Source of the DNA: JANQOH01 sp965201155
GTDB lineage: Bacteria; Pseudomonadota; Alphaproteobacteria; UBA7887
Length of the DNA stretch: 64,000 nt
Reading direction: 5' to 3'
Assembly (NCBI GenBank): GCA_965201155.1
Contig: OZ241752.1
Coordinates: forward strand, 1,674,001-1,738,000
A program made the translations under genes and the position numbers. Under the pieces are notes generated by a model. The model was not told the origin of the DNA and ran no database searches. It saw only the letters and a list, made by a program, of their open reading frames with translations. Each line of letters starts with the position of its first letter. Position 1 is the first letter of the stretch. Shown here one piece after another: positions 26,500 to 34,557 of the stretch.

Positions 26500-26961
26500 C
26501 TATTTTTCCCCGGTGCGCAGTTTCCGGGCAATTTCCGGATCCACCAGGAATTTTTCCGCATCCAAATCCAAATTTGTCAGGCAGTCGTCCGTTGGGGGGT
26601 ATATAAGATAGAACGTATTTTCATTTTTCCCGTCAGGATTTTCGATCTCGACATAACTGGTCTGACGCCACCATTCCGTGTGCCTTTCTTCCTGAACGAT
26701 GACATAGCGCATGTTTCCCTCCTCCCCGAAACATTCATGGAATTCCTTGTCATCGGAAGCACGATATCCGTCAACAATGGCGAATTCGAGAAGTTCTTCA
26801 TTCCCGAAAAGATATTTGGATGGGAATGTAAAGTATTTTGTGACCCCGACGAATTGATAGGCTTTGGCGGCTCCGTCAGACGTGATGCCCTGAGCAAGAC
26901 CTTCACTGGCCATGCAAAACACAACCCCCATTATTATCAAAGGTCTGATCCCGAAAAACAT
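26500..26961 (-). CDS. Secreted protein of unknown function, AT-richer than its neighbours
   Basis: A 153-aa protein with a clear signal peptide (FFGIRPLIIMGVVFCMASEGLAQ, cleaved after about residue 24). The mature part is small, acidic and aromatic (TKYFTFPSKYLFGNEELLEF, EERHTEWWRQTSYVEIE), with two or three cysteines. I do not recognise the family. ATG 26961 is chosen over 27000 because gagagg lies 8 bases upstream and the signal peptide then begins at the start. Base composition is markedly lower in GC than the flanking cassette, and an IS remnant follows, which suggests acquisition. Confidence 0.65.
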   Translation of the reverse strand: MFFGIRPLIIMGVVFCMASEGLAQGITSDGAAKAYQFVGVTKYFTFPSKYLFGNEELLEFAIVDGYRASDDKEFHECFGEEGNMRYVIVQEERHTEWWRQTSYVEIENPDGKNENTFYLIYPPTDDCLTNLDLDAEKFLVDPEIARKLRTGEK

Positions 26962-27149
26962 TATCGGGATTCCTCTCCAGCAGTTCGTGACAGAAATCAT
27001 GATTCACCAACCTGTCGGCGGACTTGCAGTATCAATTTCCGGATAATTCACGATGGAGGTTGGCAGGAATGGAACAAGTTGTTGAAATGACGTATGAATA
27101 AGTAGAAGTTCCGTTCATGACCTCGACAGATTGAAAAGTCATCCCCACC

Positions 27150-27623
27150 ATGGTCGACAATACCCCATTTCCGCTCCGCCTGTCACCCTTGAAAGGCTGC
27201 TTGCTTTATCTCCGGTTCGATGCTGGCGTCCTGTCTTCGAACGGCGGTGCGCTGATACTGCGCGAAATCGAACGCAAGCTCGGCATCGCCGGCATGATGG
27301 CTATTGCGTTCGGCTACGAAGACCGCAATGATCTTGATACGTTGCGTCACGGTCCGGCTCTCAAAGTCGCCTGTGAGCGCTTGCCCGAGGCGCAGGTCAG
27401 CCCGCCATCGCAGCCCACCCTGTCGCGATTTGAGAACCTGCCCGATTGGCGCGCGCTGGTGCGGAGGGGGCAGCGCTTCATCGACCTGTTCTGCGACAGC
27501 TGCCGCGCCGTGCCGAGTCGCAGCCTTCCCTGTTATTCAGGCAGGCCGGCCTTCGCATTGCCCGTCTCGATGCCTGCTCAACATTCACTCGCGTTGCGGC
27601 CCGCATGGTCACTGAGCCGCTGA
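27150..27623 (+). pseudogene. IS1380-family transposase, N-terminal remnant
   Basis: The first part reads like an IS1380-type transposase: RFDAGVLSSNGGALILREIERKLGIA, then (in shorter pieces) AFGYEDRNDLDTLRHGPALK and SQPTLSRFENLPDWRALVRR, and FIDLFCDSCRAVPSR. Between KLGIA and the AFGYED block the normal 40 or so residues are missing, and after CRAVPSR homology stops while the frame drifts on to 27623. The catalytic C-terminal region is absent. The element is inactive. I cannot place its ends. Confidence 0.75.
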
Positions 27624-27856
27624 AGGAGGCCTGTGGCATCGAAGTGCTTCGGTCGAAGTCGTTTGGCTGGAGCGACAGTTGCCGGGCGGGGTTCGCACCT
27701 GCAAGGAGACAGCGCCTTCCACGGCGCACTGAATAATGCAGGACTTGACCGGTTCGCACAATCGCTGCTAGTTTTGGTGGCGAGAGTAGCAATGGAAACG
27801 AGACGCTTGGGCAATTTTACCGGCCGCTGCGTATGATTAGAGTAATGGAGAAAACG

Positions 27857-28336
27857 ATGGAGGGCGATCCGAAAATTATCGACATCCTGAACAGTGTTCT
27901 GAAAAACGAACTGACAGCTGTCAATCAGCATTTTCTTCATTCGCGAATGCTGAACAATTGGGGCGTAACAAAGCTCGGAAAATATGCTTACGAGCAGTCG
28001 ATCGACGAAATGCGCCATGCTGACCAACTGATCGATCGCATCCTGTTCCTTGAAGGCCTGCCCAATCTTCAGGATATCGGCAAATTGATGATTGGCCAGA
28101 CCGTAAAGGAAACCCTTGATTGCGACCTGAGCCTTGAGATGGCGGCCATCCCGGTACTACGCGACGGGATAGCTGAATGCGAAAAATCTGCCGACTATGT
28201 TAGCCGGCATCTCTTGCGCGAGATATTGGGAAGCGAAGAGAAGCACGTCGATTGGCTGGAGACACAATTTGAACTGATCAAACAAATCGGAATCGAGAAC
28301 TACATACAACTGCAATCTGACCCGGCCGAAGACTGA
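27857..28336 (+). CDS. bfr: Bacterioferritin
   Basis: Bacterioferritin stores iron as a mineral inside a 24-mer shell with heme at the subunit interfaces. The 159-aa product keeps the ferroxidase ligands Glu18, Glu51, His54, Glu94, Glu127 and His130 and the heme ligand Met52 (SIDEMRHADQ). Residue 25, a tyrosine in E. coli Bfr (NQYFLH), is histidine here (NQHFLH). ATG 27857 gives the standard MxGDPK start and has ggaga 5 bases upstream; 27833 and 27845 would add residues. Its partner bfd lies convergently beyond an inserted IS. Confidence 0.96.
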   Translation: MEGDPKIIDILNSVLKNELTAVNQHFLHSRMLNNWGVTKLGKYAYEQSIDEMRHADQLIDRILFLEGLPNLQDIGKLMIGQTVKETLDCDLSLEMAAIPVLRDGIAECEKSADYVSRHLLREILGSEEKHVDWLETQFELIKQIGIENYIQLQSDPAED

Positions 28337-28549
28337 TCTGTCTCCGCATTACGGGTTTCTCGTCCTGCTGATCCCGGGAGCAATACAGGCTTGGTTTTCG
28401 CCCCGCAAGTCTGCCGCCGGTTCATGAGGGTTCGGCTGCTGGCGCGCTGACGCGGCTCGCTGTTCTTTCGTCAAGCGGTCGAGGAGAACCGCCATCGCGG
28501 TGACGAGGTCACGATGCCTCAATCCTCGCCAGAAGAGCATCGTTATTCC
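28337..28549. other. Spacer between bfr and the IS element
   Basis: This 213-base stretch was the original start of the bfr-bfd intergenic region before the IS landed. A minus-strand open frame of 63 codons (28349-28540) contains HRDLVTAMAVLLDRLTKEQ but I recognise no family and see no ribosome site, so I do not call it a gene. Confidence 0.35.
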
Positions 28550-28553
28550 CTAG

Positions 28554-29764
28554 GGAAGGTCTGAACAAATGTGATTTTGGCGGGTATTCGTGTTGTCTGG
28601 CTGGTCTGCGAGCCGCCGGGGCCCCGTCGTCGGGGCGAAAACTTGTCGTGTTGCAATGAGACAGGGGTGTAAAGGTCGGCTCAACGGCTGACGCGACCGT
28701 CTTCCCGCCGGCGTCGCGGCGGCTGCGCACGGGTCGATCCCGTGTCACGCGGCGTAGCGCCCGGCGATCAGCAGATTGGAGAAGCCCAGCAGCACGGCGA
28801 TGCGCTGCCTGTTCTTCGCCAGGCCCCGGTAGCGCACCTTCGCATAGCCGAAGTGGCGCTTCACATAGAGAAACGGATGCTCGACCTTCGCCCGCACCGA
28901 ACCCTTGCGCCTCTCCGCCGCCTCCTGCGCTCCCGCCTTGTCCAACTGCCGGCGCTTGCCGCGCTTCATCGCGATCTGCCAGTCCACCACCACACCCCGG
29001 TTCTCTGCGCGCCGGCCCACCCCCTGGTAGCCCGCGTCACCCCACACACGCTCCTCGCCCCCGTGCAGCAGTGCGTGCGCCGTGGCCACGTCCGAGACAT
29101 TCGCCGCCGTCGTCTCCAGGCTGTGCGCCAACCCCGACGCCGCGTCCACACCGATATGCGCCTTCATACCGAAATACCACTGATTGCCCTTCTTCGTCTG
29201 GTGCATCTCCGGATCCCGACTGCCGTCGCGGTTCTTCGTCGACGACGGCGCGGCAATCAGGCTCGCATCCACGATCGTCCCCGTCTTCAACCGGTGCCCC
29301 AGCGACGCCAGATGCGCGTTGATCTCATCGAACAGCGCCTCGCCCAGGCCGTGCCTCTCCGGCAGATGGCGGAAGTTCAGGATCGTCGTCTCGTCGGGCA
29401 GCGGACCTGACAGCCGCAGCCCGACAAAGCGCCGCACCGACTCCACCTCGTAAAGCAGGTCCTCCATCGCCGGATCGCTCAGGTTGTAGAACACCTGCAC
29501 GCAGTGCACCCGCAGCATTGCCGCCAACGGATACGGCCGGCGCCCACGCCCCACCTTCGGATAGAACGGCTCGATGCGCGCCTCAAGCCGTTCCCAAGGG
29601 ATCAGACCGTCCATCTTCTCCAGAAACACCTCGCGCCGTGTCCGGCGCTTCTTCGAAGCGTGCTCAAGCTCCGCAAAGGTCAACTGATCCATCACTCGCC
29701 CCACACCACCTGAACGATCTCACCCATCATAACAGAATCGACCGTCGACTTGTTCAGACCTTCC
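28554..29764 (-). mobile_element. Complete IS5-group insertion sequence with CTAG target duplication
   Basis: The element is 1211 bp. Its ends are inverted repeats beginning GGAAGGTCTGAACAA at 28554 and ending with the complement at 29764, close to the GGAAGGTGCGAA ends of classical IS5. The 4-bp target duplication CTAG is present at 28550-28553 and 29765-29768, matching the YTAR preference of the group. The transposase gene is intact, so the copy is potentially active and probably recent. It separates bfr from bfd. The inner CTA of the right duplication is the bfd stop codon read on the minus strand. Confidence 0.95.
28745..29704 (-). CDS. IS5-group transposase
   Basis: A 319-aa DDE transposase, full length for the group. 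It shows the IS5 segments GRGRRPYPLAAMLRVHCVQ, TIVDASLIAAPSSTKN (first Asp), DPEMHQTKKGNQWYFGMKAHIG, GDAGYQGV (second Asp) and VRAKVEHPFLYVKRHFGYAKV with the Y-(2)-R-(3)-E-(6)-K type catalytic Glu. The start may be the internal ATG at 29692 (MDQLTFAELEHASKK), which resembles the usual IS5 N-terminus. No frameshift is seen. Confidence 0.95.
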   Translation of the reverse strand: MGRVMDQLTFAELEHASKKRRTRREVFLEKMDGLIPWERLEARIEPFYPKVGRGRRPYPLAAMLRVHCVQVFYNLSDPAMEDLLYEVESVRRFVGLRLSGPLPDETTILNFRHLPERHGLGEALFDEINAHLASLGHRLKTGTIVDASLIAAPSSTKNRDGSRDPEMHQTKKGNQWYFGMKAHIGVDAASGLAHSLETTAANVSDVATAHALLHGGEERVWGDAGYQGVGRRAENRGVVVDWQIAMKRGKRRQLDKAGAQEAAERRKGSVRAKVEHPFLYVKRHFGYAKVRYRGLAKNRQRIAVLLGFSNLLIAGRYAA

Positions 29765-29977
29765 CTAGTTCACCATTGCAGGCCGGTCGCTGCTTGTCGG
29801 GTTATGCACCTCGCCGTCATGGACGCGGTCGATCAGCGCCTGGGCCATCGGAAGGCAGCGCCCGCAGCGCGGGCCGGTTCCCAGGATTGCGTAAGCCCGT
29901 CGGGCGCACCGAATACCGGACTGCGCCACCGCTGAAATCTCGGTATCGCTATAGGTATTGCACAGACACACAAACAT
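29765..29977 (-). CDS. bfd: Bacterioferritin-associated ferredoxin
   Basis: A 70-aa [2Fe-2S] protein that reduces the ferric core of bacterioferritin through its heme so iron can be released. The four cluster cysteines are Cys4 and Cys6 (FVCLCN) and the CGRC pair in GPRCGRCLP near residues 38-41. The CARRAYAILGTGPRCG stretch is typical. The stop codon TAG lies within the IS target duplication, so the protein is intact despite the insertion. A Fur-like box lies 38 bases upstream of the start. Confidence 0.92.
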   Translation of the reverse strand: MFVCLCNTYSDTEISAVAQSGIRCARRAYAILGTGPRCGRCLPMAQALIDRVHDGEVHNPTSSDRPAMVN

Positions 29978-30014
29978 GATGTGTTCCTCCCCTTGCCGGC
30001 ATTCTACTCGCGAA

Positions 30015-30029
30015 TGAGAATGATTGTCA
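30015..30029 (-). promoter_or_regulatory. Fur-type operator upstream of bfd
   Basis: The 15 bases TGAGAATGATTGTCA match the 7-1-7 Fur consensus TGATAATnATTATCA at 12 of 14 defined positions. They lie 38-52 bases before the bfd ATG, where iron-bound Fur (or a Fur-family relative) would repress. Induction of bfd under iron limitation fits known practice for this gene. Confidence 0.6.
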
Positions 30030-30054
30030 ATCTCGTATCGTGATTATCCGAAGC

Positions 30055-30090
30055 GCCGCCGGCAGGCCGTTGAATCGGCCTGCCGGCGGC
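30055..30090. repeat. Perfect 15-bp inverted repeat (hairpin)
   Basis: Stems at 30055-30069 and 30076-30090 are exact complements, with the 6-base loop ttgaat. Neither side has a T tract, so it is not an obvious Rho-independent terminator. It lies in the 316-base divergent region between bfd and the OmpA-like gene, which otherwise holds the Fur-like box and the palindrome at 30222. Confidence 0.7.
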
Positions 30091-30221
30091 GGCTGCCGGA
30101 CCAGGGGCCGGCGACAGTGTTCGACGGCCGGGCAGGCCGCGGGCTTGTTTCGAGAACGCCAGATCACACCGCGCCGGTTGTTTTTCCCGGATTTCGGGAG
30201 TGTTCGGCGGCACGGGGCGCG

Positions 30222-30241
30222 TTGACCCGCCGGCGGGTCAA
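30222..30241. promoter_or_regulatory. 20-bp perfect palindrome, candidate operator
   Basis: TTGACCCGCCGGCGGGTCAA is a perfect palindrome 52 bases before the OmpA-like start. Its left edge TTGACC could be a -35 element. A dimeric repressor site overlapping the promoter is one reading; a short hairpin is another. Confidence 0.4.
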
Positions 30242-30293
30242 GGGTTAGGGTTATGGCCTGATATTCGCAGCATGGAACAGGGGCGTTCCTGTC

Positions 30294-31001
30294 ATGAGGC
30301 ATATGGCGTCCTGCCGTGGCGTCCCGCATATTGCCGGTTCGCTTCGCGTCTGGTTTGTTTGTGCTATTGCCGTGTCGGCTACGGGGTGTTCCATGCTGCC
30401 CGATTTCGGGCGTGACGCGCCGATCGATCCGGCGCTGGCGGAGCGCGCTGCCGCCGAGCGGGTAATGTCGGTGCCCGGCGAGAATGAGGCTTATCCGCAT
30501 TTGTCGTCGGTTCCCGATGAGGCGCCGGCGGTGGTTCCTGCAGACGAGCGTGACGAGATAGCGGACGGCCTGGCTGCGGCGCGCGATGGCGGCGGGCTTT
30601 CGCGCGGTCCGTCGAGCATGATGGTTGGCGACGCGGTTCATGCGGCGGTGATCTATTACAACCATGGCTCCACTCGCCTTTCGAGTGAGGACAAGGAGGT
30701 TTTGCAGCGCGTCGCCAATATGAGTCAGATACGGGATGCGGATGTGCGGGTGGTCGGTCATGCCAGCTCCCGCACGGCGAGCAGCGACCAGGTCGGGGCG
30801 AAGATCGCCAATTTTCGCATTGCGCTGACGCGGGCGCGGAAGGTCGGAGAGGAACTGGCGCGCCTGGGTGTGCCGAACTCGCGGATTTTCATCGAGTCGC
30901 GGGCGGCGAACGATCCTGCCTGGTCGTATGAGACGCCGCTTGGCGAGGCGGCGAACCGCCGCACGGACATCTATTTTGTCAGGTCGTCCGGCGCGCGCTG
31001 A
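30294..31001 (+). CDS. OmpA-like peptidoglycan-binding lipoprotein
   Basis: A 235-aa protein with a lipoprotein signal peptide; the lipobox is SATGC with the lipidated cysteine at residue 32. A variable linker (to about 115) follows, then an OmpA-like domain: AVIYYNHGSTRLSSEDKEVL, VRVVGHASSRTAS, NFRIALTRARKVGEELARLGV and AANRRTDIYFV. The RR near the end matches the diaminopimelate-binding arginine region (NRRxxI). Such proteins anchor the outer membrane to peptidoglycan. It is upstream of the aminotransferase operon by 27 bases, possibly co-transcribed. Confidence 0.87.
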   Translation: MRHMASCRGVPHIAGSLRVWFVCAIAVSATGCSMLPDFGRDAPIDPALAERAAAERVMSVPGENEAYPHLSSVPDEAPAVVPADERDEIADGLAAARDGGGLSRGPSSMMVGDAVHAAVIYYNHGSTRLSSEDKEVLQRVANMSQIRDADVRVVGHASSRTASSDQVGAKIANFRIALTRARKVGEELARLGVPNSRIFIESRAANDPAWSYETPLGEAANRRTDIYFVRSSGAR

Positions 31002-31028
31002 GCGCCGGCGGTCTGGTTGCCTTCGGTC

Positions 31029-32240
31029 ATGACGCTGCATATGGGCACTGATTTTGCGCGCGTGGAGCGCCTTCCGCCCTATGTGTTTGCGGAAGTGAAC
31101 GAGATGAAGCGCCGGGCGCGTTCCGACGGTCACGATGTGATTGATTTCGGCATGGGGAATCCTGATCAGCCGACGCCGGATCATATTGTCGAAAAGCTGA
31201 TCGAGACGGTGCGCAAGCCGCGGACCCATCGTTATTCGACGTCACGGGGCATTCCCGGTTTGCGGCGGGCGATGGCGGGTTGGTATCGGCGTCGGTTCGG
31301 TGTGGTGCTCGATCCCGAGACGGAGATTATTGCGACCCTGGGTTCGAAGGAGGGCCTTGCCAATCTCGCTTCGGCCATGAGTGCGCCCGATGATGTGATT
31401 CTGGCGCCGAATCCCAGCTATCCGATTCATCCTTACGGGTTTGTGATCGCGGGGGCTTCAGTCACGCATGTGCGGTGCGGTCCGGGGGTCGACTATCTCG
31501 CGGAGCTTGAAGGGGCGGTGGCGCGGAGTGACCGCAAACCGAAGGCCATGGTGTTGAATTTTCCCAACAATCCCACCGCGGAAACGGTTGGTCTGGAGTT
31601 TTACGAGCAGGTGGTTGCGTTTGCGCGGGAGCATCGCATCTGGATCCTGTCGGACTTGGCGTATGCCGAGATCTATTTCGACGCGGACCCTCCGCCGTCG
31701 ATTCTGGAGGTTCCCGGGGCGGCAGATGTCGCGGTCGAGTTTACGTCATTGAGCAAGACCTATTCGATGCCCGGATGGCGCATCGGCTTCGCGGCGGGCA
31801 ACCGGCGGTTGATTCACGCATTGACGCGGATCAAGTCGTATCTGGATTACGGGGCATTTACGCCGATTCAGGTTGCGGCGGCGGCCGCGCTGAACGGTCC
31901 CCAGGAGTGTGTGGACGCGATTCGGGCGCGCTATCGCGAGCGCCGCGACGTCCTGGTGGAAAGTTTCGCGCAGGCCGGCTGGTCGGTTCCGATCCCGCGG
32001 GCAACGATGTTCGCATGGGCGCCGGTCCCGCCGGCGTGGCGAGAGGCGGGTTCCCTGGCGTTTGCCAAGGCGCTTCTGGTGGAGGCTGGGGTGGCGGTGT
32101 CACCGGGGATCGGTTTCGGGGAGTATGGCGAGGGTCATGTGCGCTTGGCGCTGGTTGAGAATCGACAGCGCATCCGCCAGGCGGCGCGTAGCATAAAGGC
32201 GTTTCTTTCGCGCTCACCGGCGCCGGGTGCGGCGCAATGA
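31029..32240 (+). CDS. Aminotransferase class I/II (AlaC/LL-diaminopimelate aminotransferase-like)
   Basis: A 403-aa PLP enzyme of fold type I. It shows RLPPYVFAEVNEMK, FGMGNPDQPTPDHI, the LNFPNNPTAE cofactor loop, DLAYAEIYFD, and the Schiff-base lysine in SLSKTYSMPGWRIGFAAG. These match the AlaC group (glutamate-pyruvate transamination), whose members are often labelled LL-diaminopimelate aminotransferase. The aminotransferase-hom-glpX-recJ order is widespread in alphaproteobacteria. ATG 31029 is preferred; TTG 31017 and ATG 31041 are alternatives. Its stop overlaps the hom start (ATGA). Confidence 0.88.
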   Translation: MTLHMGTDFARVERLPPYVFAEVNEMKRRARSDGHDVIDFGMGNPDQPTPDHIVEKLIETVRKPRTHRYSTSRGIPGLRRAMAGWYRRRFGVVLDPETEIIATLGSKEGLANLASAMSAPDDVILAPNPSYPIHPYGFVIAGASVTHVRCGPGVDYLAELEGAVARSDRKPKAMVLNFPNNPTAETVGLEFYEQVVAFAREHRIWILSDLAYAEIYFDADPPPSILEVPGAADVAVEFTSLSKTYSMPGWRIGFAAGNRRLIHALTRIKSYLDYGAFTPIQVAAAAALNGPQECVDAIRARYRERRDVLVESFAQAGWSVPIPRATMFAWAPVPPAWREAGSLAFAKALLVEAGVAVSPGIGFGEYGEGHVRLALVENRQRIRQAARSIKAFLSRSPAPGAAQ

Positions 32241-33526
32241 CTGAGCCGCTGCGCATCGCGATTGCCGGACTGGGCACGGTTGGCGCCGGCACGCTGACGC
32301 TGCTGCAGGAAAATCGCGGGGTGCTGGCGGCGCGCTGCGGGCGACCGCTGGACGTGATCGGCGTTTCGGCGCGGGACCGCAGCAAGGACCGGGGTGTCTC
32401 GCTGGAAGGGATTGCCTGGGTTGACGATGCGGCGTCGCTCGCCGAACTGGATGTCGATGTCGTCGTGGAGTTGATCGGCGGCGAGGAGGGCGCGGCGCGC
32501 GCGCTTGTGGAACGGGCGCTGGCGCGCGGCCTGGATGTGGTGACGGCGAACAAGGCGCTGGTGGCGCATCACGGCGCGCATCTTGCGGAGTGTGCCGAGG
32601 CAGCAGGGGCGCATCTGGGATTCGAGGCGGCGGTGGCCGGGGGGATTCCGATTGTCAAGGCGCTGCGCGAGGGGTTGGCGGCAAACCGTGCGCGGCGGAT
32701 TTACGGGATTCTGAACGGCACGTGCAATTACATGCTGACGAATATGCGGGAGACGGGGCGCAGTTTTGACGCAGTGCTGGCCGATGCGCAGAGGCTGGGT
32801 TATGCCGAGGCCGACCCTTCATTCGATGTGGACGGGGTGGATACGGCGCACAAGCTGGCTATTCTCGCGAGTCTGGCATTTGGCAGCCGCCTGGATTTCG
32901 CGTCGGCCTTTGTGGAGGGTATTCGGGCAGTGGCGCCCGAGGACATTGCCTATGCGGAGGAACTGGGTTACCGGATCAAGCTGCTGGGCATAGCGGAGCG
33001 GACGGAAGCGGGTCTGGCGCAGCGCGTGCATCCCTGCATGGTGCCGCGGACGGCGCCGATTGCGAGTGTGGAAGGCGTGCTGAACGCGGTGGCCGCCGAT
33101 ACGGATTTTGCCGGCGCAACGGTTCACGAGGGTGCGGGAGCAGGTGCCCGGGCCACGGCCTCGGCGGTGGTTGCCGATCTTGTGGACATTGCGCGCGGTG
33201 TGCGCCTGCCGGTGTTTTCAGTGCCGTCAGGGGCGTTGGAGCGGGTGTCGCCGGCGCCCATCGCGCGGCGTTTCGGCGCATATTATATTCGCCTTGCGGT
33301 GGCGGACCAGCCGGGTGTGATAGCTGATATCGCGGCGTGCCTGCGCGATCATTCGGTGTCGATGGAGGCGCTGGTCCAGCGCGGGCGCAAGCCCGGCGAT
33401 ACGGTTCCGGTGGTAATGACAACGCATGATGTCGAAGAGGCATCGATGCGGCTGGCGCTGGAGAGGATTGCGGCGCTGGACACCGTGGCCGCGCCGCCGC
33501 GATTGATTCGCATCGAGGCGTTGTAG
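32237..33526 (+). CDS. hom: Homoserine dehydrogenase
   Basis: This enzyme reduces aspartate semialdehyde to homoserine for threonine and methionine synthesis. The 429-aa product has the NAD(P) motif GLGTVGAGT, the conserved NGTCNYMLTNM, and the catalytic-lysine segment DVDGVDTAHKLAILASLAF. A C-terminal ACT domain (ADQPGVIADIAACLRDHSVS) indicates feedback control, usually by threonine. It is translationally coupled to the upstream aminotransferase. Confidence 0.96.
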   Translation: MTEPLRIAIAGLGTVGAGTLTLLQENRGVLAARCGRPLDVIGVSARDRSKDRGVSLEGIAWVDDAASLAELDVDVVVELIGGEEGAARALVERALARGLDVVTANKALVAHHGAHLAECAEAAGAHLGFEAAVAGGIPIVKALREGLAANRARRIYGILNGTCNYMLTNMRETGRSFDAVLADAQRLGYAEADPSFDVDGVDTAHKLAILASLAFGSRLDFASAFVEGIRAVAPEDIAYAEELGYRIKLLGIAERTEAGLAQRVHPCMVPRTAPIASVEGVLNAVAADTDFAGATVHEGAGAGARATASAVVADLVDIARGVRLPVFSVPSGALERVSPAPIARRFGAYYIRLAVADQPGVIADIAACLRDHSVSMEALVQRGRKPGDTVPVVMTTHDVEEASMRLALERIAALDTVAAPPRLIRIEAL

Positions 33527-33573
33527 ATTGGGTGCGTCGGCAGTGCAGGCGCGGGGGCAAGGCGGAAACAGAT

Positions 33574-34557
33574 ATGTCAGATGAGAGTCCCCTTGATCGG
33601 AATTTGGCGCTGGAAGCGGCGCGGGTGACGGAAGCAGCGGCATTGTCGTGCGCGCGGTTCATCGGGCGGGGCGATGAGCGGGCGGCGGATCAGGCGGCGG
33701 TCGATGCGATGCGGCGTGCGTTGAACGCGCTGACCATCGACGGCACGGTGGTGATCGGCGAAGGCGAGCGTGACGAGGCGCCAATGCTCTATATCGGCGA
33801 GAAGGTCGGTGCAGGCGGTCCGAAGGTCGATATTGCGCTGGACCCGCTGGAGGGCACGACGATTTGCGCCACCGGAGGCGCCAACGCGCTGGCGGTAATT
33901 GCCATGGCGCAGGATGGCGGTTTTCTGAACGCGCCCGATGTTTACATGGACAAGATCGCAGTCGGCGGGGGGCTGCCTGCCGGCGTCGTGGACCTGGACC
34001 TGGACCCCGGCGAGAATCTCGCGCGCCTGGCAGAGGCGAAAGGCGTTTCGGTGAGCGATATTGTGGCGTGCATATTGAATCGCCCGCGGCATGAGAGGTT
34101 GATTGCGCGCGTGCGGGAGGCGGGCGCACGGATACGTCTCATTCAGGACGGGGATGTTGCGGGGGTGATGGCGACGGCGCGCGACGATACGGGTATCGAC
34201 ATTTATCTCGGTTCCGGCGGGGCGCCGGAGGGTGTGCTGGCAGCGGCGGCGCTGCGGTGCATCGGTGGTCAGATGATGGGCCGGCTGCTGTTTCGCAATG
34301 ATGATGAACGGGGACGCGCGCGCAAGCTGGGCATCGAGGACCTGGACCGCAAATATGCGCTGGAGGAAATGGCCAGCGGCGATGTGATGTTTGCGGCCAC
34401 AGGCGTGACGGACGGGGCGATGCTGCGGGGAGTTCGGCGTTATGCCGGAGGAGCGGAAACCGAGTCGATGATCATGCGGTCCAAGACAGGCACGGTTCGG
34501 GTTATTCGCGCATGGCATGATTTTGGCCGCAAGAGTCCGGTCGACACGACTCATTGA
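33574..34557 (+). CDS. glpX: Class II fructose-1,6-bisphosphatase
   Basis: A 327-aa lithium-sensitive sugar phosphatase that hydrolyses fructose-1,6-bisphosphate in gluconeogenesis (in some bacteria also sedoheptulose bisphosphate). Metal and substrate motifs are VIGEGERDEAPMLYIGEKVG (split here as IGEGERDEAPMLYIGE) and DPLEGTTICATGGANALA. The ATG at 33574 begins the usual MSDESPLDRNLALE; the longer open frame from 33532 is leader sequence. Its stop overlaps the recJ start (TGATG). Confidence 0.95.
   Translation: MSDESPLDRNLALEAARVTEAAALSCARFIGRGDERAADQAAVDAMRRALNALTIDGTVVIGEGERDEAPMLYIGEKVGAGGPKVDIALDPLEGTTICATGGANALAVIAMAQDGGFLNAPDVYMDKIAVGGGLPAGVVDLDLDPGENLARLAEAKGVSVSDIVACILNRPRHERLIARVREAGARIRLIQDGDVAGVMATARDDTGIDIYLGSGGAPEGVLAAAALRCIGGQMMGRLLFRNDDERGRARKLGIEDLDRKYALEEMASGDVMFAATGVTDGAMLRGVRRYAGGAETESMIMRSKTGTVRVIRAWHDFGRKSPVDTTH

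Noticed and set aside
27624..27736. Continuation of the IS1380 transposase in another frame
   Set aside because: The frame 27446-27736 has no residues recognisable as IS1380 C-terminus.
30242..30254. Telomere-like agggttagggtta
   Set aside because: Only two units, expected by chance.
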